From assembly GCA_030704615.1 (NCBI GenBank), contig CM060731.1, forward strand, positions 81,884,756 to 81,948,755: DNA of 64,000 nt, written 5' to 3'. Source of the DNA: Takakia lepidozioides (Eukaryota; Streptophyta; Takakiopsida; Takakiales; Takakiaceae). The notes beneath the pieces are model-generated. The model did not search any database. It had not been told where the DNA came from and saw only the letters and a list, made by a program, of their open reading frames with translations. Each line of letters opens with the position of its first letter. Within the stretch, counting starts at the first letter, position 1. Both the position numbers and the translations under genes were made by a program. Of the stretch, positions 56,011-64,000 are shown one piece after another.

Positions 56011-57786
56011 CGCAACTCAGCATAGACACTAAGGCAAACTCTCCTTCCCTGCAAAGGGTGTGTTTTGGTATCTGAGCGAATAAATATAGTTTTTAAAAAC
56101 ATAATTTCAATATTTTGTTATTTAATAATATTCTCATCAAGGCCACTGTCCATTTTCCCTATAATAATAATAATAATAACAATAAATTAAATCCATTAAT
56201 ATTCAAACTTAATATTGGAAATCCATTAATAATTAATTAATGCGTACCACCACACAGGAACGAACACGTGTTGCATAGTGACTTGTCGAAGGTGTGAAAT
56301 ATGACACGTGTCGCATAGTGGCTTGTTCAAGGTGTGAAATCCGCCGTGAAACATGCCACACTGGCATTTTTCACACTCTGCCATGTCAGCTATGCCATCG
56401 GCCATGTCAGCGGCCATGTCACCATGCACCCCGTGAAAAAAGCCTCCCGTGGAAAAAGCCTCCCGTGGACTTTTCCACAGGGCCACCCGAGAGCCAGACC
56501 GTCCACGGGGTGTCCGAAAGCACTAGTCGTTTCTTACACCCACGGCAGGTGTGGACTGCGGCTGATTCCACAGCAAAAAATGTGGAAAAAGCCGTGGAAA
56601 AAGCCGGTTTCACTTCTAGTGAATGCCGCCAAGGTCACCCAACAACTCCTTCATTGTGCCTTCATCAACCTCAGCTTGCTCCTGTAGCCACGGAATGGAG
56701 GAAGAACTGGTAAGGTCGGCCATTGAAAAGGAAGCGGACTGCAAGGAGAGGGAAGTCAGAAGCACAATGTGATGGGCAGCTCAAAGGAGTAAGAAATGAG
56801 AGGGCGATGGAAAGAGGCAACTGAGAAACGACCTAGAATCCAGGACTCCTTAGTGCCACTTATGGAGCTGCGACGTATGTTTCATTTGTATATATGTATG
56901 TGTTACATGGTTCATGATATTGTGTCAGTTCGAGTCAGGTCATTCTGAATGTAGTACATGATAGGGAGCGGGAAAATGGACATTCGAGCGGAGGGCCAAA
57001 CATTTCCTTAGCAGGTTGACGTGGTAGAAGAATGATCTTTGTGTACACATGTTGCTTATCCCACATTTTATGGTAATTACAGTGTGGTGAAAACATGGTG
57101 TTGACTTCCAGTTAGTGTTGATGTAAAAGTGTCTTGTTCAAATATGACCACGTTGTGGATACATAGCAATTGTTGTTGTGCATGGGGTGCACGGACCTGT
57201 GCATGATAAGGGATGAGGATCTTACTTGATGACTGAAGATGTCCATTAATTTGTTTCAGTTTATAGGGGAGTGCCAGTGCACGTTACAAACTGATCCTCA
57301 ACTGACATGAAATCTGGTCGAATGTGAGACAAAGGCTTACTTGGTGACTGAAATTGTACATTATAGTGCCGGTGCATGTTTGAAAACAAACTTTGAACTG
57401 AGATGAAAGAGGTCCACATTATGTTGCTAACAAAGACGTTGAACATGTAAACCCTGCCGTCCAGAGCATAGTCCATAGCATGCGGATTGAAGAGCGGGGA
57501 GTATAATCCCTTCTAAACAGCAGAGGCATCAGTCAATACAAATTGTGATTGTAGGGAGAGTACCTAACACATAATTTCAAAATTACGGAACTATATGAGA
57601 GCTCACATGCCAGGACAAGGCATATATGTGCGCACGTATCCAACAGTTTCCATCTCCCCTGCTGAGAGGTGACATCATTGTCCCTGCACAGTGAAATGGT
57701 CGAATTCATGCTGTCAGTGGATCTGCATCAGGATTGCACTTTACAAACTGAATTTCAGGAAGTGTAGGGCAGTACCTTCATGCCTT
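56011..57786. other. non-coding; AT-rich and short-repeat region
   Basis: Contains (TAA)n at about 56162-56185, a direct repeat of ACACGTGT and GCATAGTG around 56262-56330, and GTGGAAAAAGCC repeats at 56440-56600. Open frames here are low-complexity and are not taken as genes. From 56800 to 57780 nothing is recognised. Confidence 0.4.
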
Positions 57787-58315
57787 TCACCCTGTGTATA
57801 GCCTCTTCCTCGTCCTACAATCTGCGGGTGCGGGGCCTGCATTGTGATTGTGCCCATGCCTCTCCAAAAAGTCTTTGAAGCGTACGAGGGACTTTCCCTT
57901 CCCATCATCAACAACAGTCATAACTGGCTCTTCACCAGGGTATTGAAGGCCCTCCTCCATCATGGCAGTCAAGTCCAGAATCTTTCCCTTTGCAGCTCTC
58001 ACGAGGGCAAGCAGATGTTGCTGGAGGAAGTCATTATTCTGTGTCAATTCAAGAATACTCTGCCATTCTGTAGAAATTGAGGCCATGAGGTTAATATGCA
58101 GACATAGAAGGGGATTTCAGGTTCCCATGATAAGCTTCAATGGCAGCATTAGTATCTTGAGAGGCATGGGGAATGTTCTGTGTTCCGGTGATCCACATTT
58201 TAGCTTTGGGAAGCCATTCGGTCTCCATGTAGTTGCAGAAATCAGTCTCAGAAGGATACTTCTCCCGCAATGAAAGTATCTTGTATACTGCCCACAGGGG
58301 TGCCAGCACAAGCAC
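57787..58315 (-). pseudogene. SWIM-type transposase fragment
   Basis: The minus strand reads YMETEWLPKAKMWITGTQNI, then PHASQDTNAAIEAYHGNLK at about 58140-58200, then a second frame at 57787-58086 with WQSILELTQNNDFLQQHLL. TNxAIExYHxNLK is a familiar block of plant SWIM-domain transposases, lying between the catalytic core and the SWIM finger. The piece is short and lacks both, so it is a remnant. It may belong to the same family as 8455-11390. Confidence 0.5.
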
Positions 58316-58379
58316 CTATCGATTAAATAGGAAAAACGATACTAATCATGGTACATACTAAGGTGGTCTGACCATAGCT

Positions 58380-59620
58380 TGGTGTTTATTGGGCCATGCC
58401 TTAACCCTTAACCCCAAGGACGAGCTAACTTCCCAAAAAGTGGGGGATTGTTCCCAAAAAGTGGGCCATACCCTCCATTGTTGAGTAACTTCTTACCCCC
58501 TTACGTCCAGCTGGATGAACCGTTCCATTTCATCCCTACCTACTACATGAAGGTCCTCAGAAAAATGTAGCACTTTTGACTATTCCATTTAGTAGATTAT
58601 AACCAAAAAAAATTGAACAAGTTGAAACCATGAACGAAAAAAGAGAGGAAAAATTGCTTTGACCATGCAAGTTTGGTGATTTTACATTTTTTCTTGAAGA
58701 AATGGCCTCTAGAATTTGGATAAGGGGCAACCAACAGGTCATCTCCCAGAATCTCAGACCAAAATGCCAAAAATATGGGGGGTTGCTTTGTATGTGAAAT
58801 CTGGGGGGAAAAAAATATTGTTTGGGCTTCTTTCCCATCCAATTCCTCTGGTAAGTGTAACATTTCATGGTGCCTTGTCAAATTTTTTTGGCATTATGAT
58901 AAATTTTCAGCCCTAGATGTTATCTTGAAGATTGCCCATTTGACTGCCACATAGGCAGGTCAATGGTGCTCTAACATCGGATTTCATGAAACCCTGGCAC
59001 TTTGCAAAATTCTAGGGAGCTCAGCTTTTATGATTTTTTGGCGCTGTAAATTCCCACGTGTGACATGTACAATTCATCTTCAAGGTTCACTTCCATCCAA
59101 TATCATCCATGGGAATTGGAGCGTGGCAAGTAATCTTACACGACCCGAATCGGGTAGCATCGTCCTTTAGGGGGTAAAGGACGAGCTATTTTTTGGTGCG
59201 CCCACTAAAAAAGGGTGCATACCCTTATGGACGAGGGTGTAACTTCTTACCCCCAATCATCCATGGGGATGAACCTTATACTTATGTGCATATCTACTAG
59301 ATCCATGTCCTGTCAAAAATATAGGCAAATTGACCGTTGCATTTGGGAAATTATAACAAAACTAATATGCCCCAATTTGTAAATATATTCAAAAATTGCA
59401 TGGGAAAAATTGTTTGACCACAAAATTGAAGTATGAATTTTACAAGAGACACCACCATAAATCTAAGCTTTGGCAATTTACGGTGGACGATTTATCTTTG
59501 CTCGTGGCATTAACAAATTTAAATTAATGTAAATATTATGGCATGGCCCTCGTGTAACTGACACTTTATATTGACCTTTATGTCTTTCTCTTAGAGCTGG
59601 TTCCATGGCTCGTTGCAAGA
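58380..59620. repeat. diverged tandem duplication of about 780 bp
   Basis: AAGGACGAGCTA, TTCTTACCCCC and GGATGAACC occur in the same order at 58417-58520 and 59167-59275; the following AT-rich parts (ATTATAACCAAAA at 58595, ATTATAACAAAAC at 59350) also correspond. No gene is supported. Confidence 0.5.
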
Positions 59621-59739
59621 AAGCTTAGGGTTCAAGGAGACACAAACACTAGCTTGGTGTGGCTAAACCCATGGGAGAAATGACTAAACTAAGGAAGCCA
59701 TGAAATAAATATTCCTAGAATATTCTTGAATTTTTGAAA

Positions 59740-59945
59740 CTCATTGGGAACCTATAAAGAACATCAAAAAACCTATTGGGAACCATGGTGGCACGGGCCA
59801 TAGGGTGGCCATGGTGGCACGGACCATAGGGTGACCATGCACAGAATATTCTGGGAATATTCCATAGAATATTTGGGAACCTATTGGGAATTTTAGGAAC
59901 TCATTGGGAACATTGGGAACCTATTTGGAACCATGGTGGCGTCGA
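59740..59945. repeat. short-period repeats
   Basis: Multiple copies of GGGAACCTATTGGGAA-like and CCATGGTGGCACGG-like phrases. Confidence 0.6.
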
Positions 59946-60089
59946 ACATGAAGGTCAATGGATGATTATGAGGCTACGGATGAAATTTAATGTTCTTGGA
60001 TGAAAAATTTGCATGATTTGTTAGAGGCCTTTGGAGGTTTGTTGGCTCCTCCCTCAATAGGAGACCACATATCAATGTTGGAAACGAAG

Positions 60090-60273
60090 ACAACCAAGCT
60101 GTAGCCCAGTGGTAATGGGCACATACCAACTTGGAAGTGGTTGTGGGTTCAATCCACTCTTGGTGTCACAAAGGTATCCACTTTCCTAACGGAAGGCAGT
60201 AACCCTTCGGGGTGAAGAGACACCATAATTTATACTTCCTTGGGGAGGCGTCAAATATTATATTATTATATTA
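60090..60273 (+). mobile_element. tRNA-derived SINE 2
   Basis: An A box (TAGCCCAGTGGTAATGG) and a B box (GGGTTCAATCC) are followed by a body and a (TAT)n-rich tail. It is flanked by TTGGAAACGAAG (60078-60089) and TTGGAAATGAAG (60274-60285), a 12-bp duplication with one difference. It shares its promoter boxes, but not its tail type, with SINE 1. Confidence 0.75.
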
Positions 60274-60285
60274 TTGGAAATGAAG

Positions 60286-60718
60286 GATGATCGTGATATA
60301 CCTTCACCAGAGAACACCCAAACATAACAGATATACCTTCGCTAGTTAACATTGCTCTTGATATTGTATTGTTTTTTGTTTATGTGAAATATATTTTTAA
60401 CTAGTAACAGCCACTAGTAAATGGTTGGAGACCTCCGAAAGCCGGTCGCTGTTTCTTCTTCCTTGCTCTCTCGTTCACAAAAAACCTGGCTTTCGTCATT
60501 CTGGGATGTGGGCGTGGAGGAATTGGTGCGATTCATTCTCACATGCAGGAGATTGCACCATGAACATGCGCATGCTATCACGACCACCCTTTTTGTCATT
60601 TCCATCCCTTGATTCTCAAGTTGGGCTGTGTAGCAATTCGAACCCTAACGAAAATCCTCATATCCAAGAACAGAATGGTCTCGAGCAAGGTCACCAAAAG
60701 AACGCACATGAAAGCTCA
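60286..60718. other. flank of the Ty3 element at 60719
   Basis: Short overlapping open frames at 60414-60612 show no recognised domain. Confidence 0.3.
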
Positions 60719-61358
60719 TGTCACGGACATAGCCCAGAGGAACTTACCAGGAATAAATACCAGAAGTTACCAAGTTATCATGTTACTGGAAGGTACCATG
60801 ACTTATCATGATTTACCATGATCTACCATGATTTACCATTAGTTATCAAGTTACCGAGAGTTTACCAAATTACCAAGAGTAACTTGGGAAACTGTTCAGG
60901 AAGCTTCTTTTGGAGGAAACTTCTCCATCAAGATACCTCTTTTGTTTAAGGAAGCTTCTCCATCAAGAAACATTTGTTTAATCTTGTAAACTTCTCCATC
61001 AAGAAACCTCTATAGGGAAAGCTTCTTAAGGAAGCTTTCTAGTAGCCAGTATATATAAGAGGCGAGACTTGACACTTTTCAGTCTCGCCAACACAAGTTC
61101 AAGCTACTCCAGTCCCAGTACTCCAATCCAGCTTCCAGTACTCGAGTCCAGTTTCCAATATCTGGTACCCCAGTCCAGTTCCCAGCATTCCAGTATTGGA
61201 GTCGAGTTCCAGTATCTTGAACTTTTGTCCATTGTTATAAAGATCATCTTGATTCATGTTTACCCACCATGCATTCGGCCACGCCGACCTTGACTTCTTG
61301 TCTAGTCTTGTACCTCTAGTCTGATCTCTTGTTTGTGTTCAATCACTCGTCCCTGACA
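60719..61358 (+). repeat. 5' LTR of the Tf1-like element
   Basis: Begins TGTCACGGACATAG and ends CGTCCCTGACA, so the termini are the inverted repeat TGTCA/TGACA. A TATA box (TATATATAAG) is at 61050-61059. The expected transcription start, about 30 nt on, falls at the A of AGTCTCGCCAA (61081). Confidence 0.75.
61050..61059 (+). promoter_or_regulatory. LTR TATA box
   Basis: TATATATAAG, 31 nt upstream of A61081. It is the only strong TATA in this LTR near the R region. Confidence 0.65.
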
Positions 61359-61360
61359 GT

Positions 61361-61371
61361 TTGGCGAGACT
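61361..61371 (+). promoter_or_regulatory. primer binding site, self-complementary to the transcript 5' end
   Basis: TTGGCGAGACT lies two bases after the LTR and is the exact reverse complement of AGTCTCGCCAA at 61081-61091, the predicted first 11 nt of the RNA. Confidence 0.65.
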
Positions 61372-61396
61372 AAAGTTTGTTCCTTAGTTAGTTAAG

Positions 61397-62440
61397 ATGG
61401 AAGACACATTTGCGAAAATGGTTGCCACATTGCAGAGTCTTCAGCTCCAGATGCAAGAACTCCGTGCCTCTACTGCCCAGCTACAAGCTGATCAGTCTCA
61501 AGATCTTGGCAACGCTCTCAACGATTTGCAACAACAAATTTCAGAGTTGAAGGAATTGAACAATGGATCTTCAACCTTACGAGTCCCTACTACAACAAAT
61601 CCTACTGCAACGGTTCCTCCAAATCTTCAACAGATTACAAGGGAACCAAAGGTCAGCATGCCCGATAAATTTGATGGTACGAGATCAAGATTTCGCGGTT
61701 TTGTTCAACAAGTACGATTGTTCTTACGATTATATCTACAACGCTACCCTGATGAAGGTATTCAAGTGGGATTCGTGGGCACCCTTCTATTAGGCACTGC
61801 CCTATCTTGGTTTGCACAGCTATTAGAGAAAAAATCGCATTTACTATACAATTTTGAAGCATTCATGTCCGAGTTCACTACAACGTTTAGAGAGAATGAT
61901 AGAGAGAGAGTTGCAGAGACCAAAGATACGAAATCTTTGACAATGAGCACTCATGCTTTCGTTTATGCTGCCGAATATCGACAACTTGCGTGCGACCTCG
62001 ACTGGAATGAGAAGAGCCTCATTAGTCAGTTTCGATGTGGCCTAAAAGAGGATGTAAAAGATTTGTTGCTGACAATGCCAAACGTGAGTACACTGAACGA
62101 ATTCATCACCCAAGTCATTGCATGCGATAATCGTTTGTTCGAAAGACGTCAAGAGAAGCGATCTGGATGGTCGACGAGTCACCATGCCGCTGCTACTACG
62201 GCACCAAATACAACGCTCCATCAGATATCCGGTAATGATCCTATGCAGATTGATGTTGTCCGATTCAAGCCATTGACGCCACAAGAAAAACAAAGATGGC
62301 GCTCGAATGGATTATGCCTTTATTGCGGAAAAGATGATCACATAGCATTAAACTGCCATAACAAGAGAAGATTCAAAGCTCGGGACATAACTCAAGTGTT
62401 CGATACGAGGAGGTCAGAAAACGAAGATGTCCAGCCGCAT
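61397..62440 (+). CDS. Gag of the Tf1-like element
   Basis: ATG at 61397; open for about 348 codons before the deletion junction (the frame closes at 62539). An N-terminal coiled coil ([20 protein letters not shown]) is followed by a capsid domain ([54 protein letters not shown]) and a CCHC knuckle, [14 protein letters not shown]. The reading frame is intact up to a direct repeat that marks a deletion. Confidence 0.8.
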
Positions 62441-62469
62441 GGTCAGGACATTTCGCACAAGGTCAGGAC

Positions 62470-64000
62470 ATTTCGAATACAGTGTTATGCATTTCGGTCT
62501 TACAAATGCTCCAACAATTTTTCAACACATGATGAATGACATCTTTTGAGAATTTTTAGATGACTTTGTAGTCATCTATTTGAACGACATTTTGATATTT
62601 TCATAGATTGAAGAAGAACATAGTCGCCATGTACGCCTTGTCCTTGATAAATTGAGAGAAAAATGACTATATGTCATGTTGGAAAAATGTATTTTCCACC
62701 AATCTGAAGTCAAATTTTTTGTGCTACATTATTTCCGACAAATGAGTCTTTATGGATCAGAAGAAAATACAAAACATCATCGAGTGGATTAAACCATTTT
62801 TGGTTCGAGATGTACAATGTTTTCTAGGATTTGCAAATTTCTATAGAATCTTCATCAATGACTACTCCAAAATTGCTGCACCAATGACACAACTCATAGG
62901 GAAGGACAAATCTGTATGGGACGAGAAGGCTGACCAAACATTTGAAAGGCTGAAGCAGACATTTACAACGTCTCCAATACTGGTACATGCAGACCCATCT
63001 AAACTATTCTTTGTGGAAGCAGATACATCGGACTTTGCACTTGGCGCGGTACTCTCTCAATACGGTACAGATGGCCGACTTCACCCTGTTGGTTTTCGTT
63101 CTCGCAAATTTTCCGCTGCGGAGATCAATTATGAAATCCATGACAAAGAACTTCTAGCGATTATCGATGCTTTTGAAGAGTGGCGTCATCCATTGGAGGG
63201 AGCTCAACATCAGGTCACTGTCTATACTGATCACAAAAACCTCGAGTATTTTATGAGTACTCGTGTTTTGAATCGACGTCAAGCGAGATGGAGTATGTCA
63301 CTAGCAAGGTTTGATTTTGTTATTACCTACCGTCCCGGACATCTTCAAGGAAAACCAGATGCTCTTTCTCGACGATCGTATCTTGCGCCAAAAGAAGGGG
63401 ATGCAGCTTTTGACCAACAAAAATCCATCATCTTGAAACTAGCAAATCTCCAATTGAATATGTTATCCATGTCCACCTATGACGATGTAGAAATCATAAA
63501 GGAGATTCAGGAAGCGCTGAAGAGCGACCATTTTGCTACGACACTACGAAGTCAACTAAATCAACCTCGAGACAAACCACATGTTACAAACGACTTCGAA
63601 TTCAAAGATGACCTACTTTATTTTAGGGGACTGCTCTATGTACCTCCTGGACCTATACAACTTTGAATTCTTCAAACATGTCATAATCTTCCGGCTGCAA
63701 GACATTTCGGCTTCAACAAAACAATGGAATTGATATCCAGGGACTATTGGTGGCCGCAGATGTGGAAACTCGTGAAAGAATTTATAAAATCTTGTGACAC
63801 GTATGCTAGAGCAAAGGGACCACGACATCGACCTTACGGCCTTCTTCAACCATTACACATTCTCAAGGGTCCATGGTCGTCCGTGTCTATGGACTTTATT
63901 ACGGACTTTCCAATTTCCAAGATCACCGATTCAATCTTTGTTATTGTAGATCGTTTTATGAAGATGACACATTTCATTCCATGTAATAAGACGGTTACCG
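62470..64000 (+). pseudogene. RT (second half), RNase H and integrase start of the Tf1-like element
   Basis: RT resumes at 62475 with [19 protein letters not shown]; the active site reads VIYLNDILIF, with Asn in place of the first Asp of YxDD (62583-62585). Stops follow at 62548, 62607 and 62662. RNase H is open at 62752-63666 (FFVEADTSDFALGAVLSQYG, YEIHDKELLAIIDAFEEW, VYTDHKNLEYF, GKPDALSR). Integrase follows after a stop: RHFGFNKTMELISRDYWWPQ, then CDTYARAKGP, where the second zinc Cys is Tyr, then SVSMDFITDFPIS with the first catalytic Asp. The window ends inside the core domain. Confidence 0.8.

Larger units (their letters stand above)
60719..64000 (+). mobile_element. Ty3/gypsy element of Tf1/sushi-like type, truncated by the window end
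   Basis: 5' LTR, primer site, gag, then the second half of RT, RNase H and the start of integrase on the plus strand. Protease and the first half of RT are missing. The 3' LTR lies beyond the window. Gag and RT text resemble the Tf2/PEG10-like group. Several stops, a changed RT active site and a lost integrase Cys show that the copy is dead. Confidence 0.8.

Noticed and set aside
56226-56713. Overlapping frames around 56.3-56.7 kb
   Set aside because: Driven by GCCATGTCAG and GTGGAAAAAGCC repeats; no protein-like conservation.
60090-60180. tRNA gene
   Set aside because: A and B boxes are present, but no cloverleaf with intact acceptor stem is evident, and the unit has a tail and target duplications, so it is a SINE. 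The same holds at 43792.

Overview
The window comes from a large, repeat-rich nuclear genome of a streptophyte, most likely a non-seed land plant (bryophyte, lycophyte or fern). The reasons are GT-AG introns, PLS-class PPR proteins ending in DYW, a fragment of the plant-specific Pol IV/V second subunit, an intact CYSTM gene, OSB-type PDF-motif exons and layers of nested transposons. No bacterial or organellar gene organisation is seen. Species is not resolved.

Layout. 957-7784 (+): decayed multi-exon gene joining a ParB/sulfiredoxin-like DGNHR domain to the C-terminal half of a beta-class DNA amino-methyltransferase; its first intron is filled by 19 units of a 116-bp satellite, each with a GCAA-capped hairpin. 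8455-11390 (+): decayed DDE transposase with a SWIM zinc finger. 12423-26600 (+): remains of an old Ty3/gypsy element (tRNA-Met-like primer site, gag, zinc knuckle, protease). Its gag is split by a younger minus-strand element at 12979-24762.

The young element is the most striking object. Its polyprotein reads gag (two zinc knuckles) - RG-rich linker - protease - complete C5 cytosine DNA methyltransferase (motifs I to X) - RT - RNase H - integrase - PHD finger. It pairs a DNA-methylation writer with a histone-tail reader. Its LTRs are 98.4% identical by my count, but this copy carries several 1-2 nt frame breaks and two in-frame TAG codons, one in the UAG-CAR-YYA readthrough context.

29943-43762: two adjacent Helitron-like elements, each packed with fragments of a DYW-type PPR gene; the second also carries OSB-like exons. 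A tandem copy of the target sequence left of them lacks both elements and a nearby SINE, so it serves as an in-window empty site. 44-46 kb: 148-bp tandem repeats and a broken 3' end of an NRPD2/NRPE2-like gene. 46589-48828 (-): an intact three-exon CYSTM gene, the best candidate for a working host gene here. 50.4-54.5 kb: unrecognised decayed multi-exon gene. 55.4-60.3 kb: OSB-like fragments, a second SWIM-transposase fragment, diverged repeats and a SINE. 60719-64000 (+): 5' part of another Ty3 element whose primer site is complementary to the predicted first 11 nt of its own transcript, as in Tf1-type self-priming.

Most genes here are mobile or captured. Only the CYSTM gene looks intact, and single-base frame breaks are common, so some could be assembly errors. 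All family assignments come from reading motifs by eye; no database search was done.
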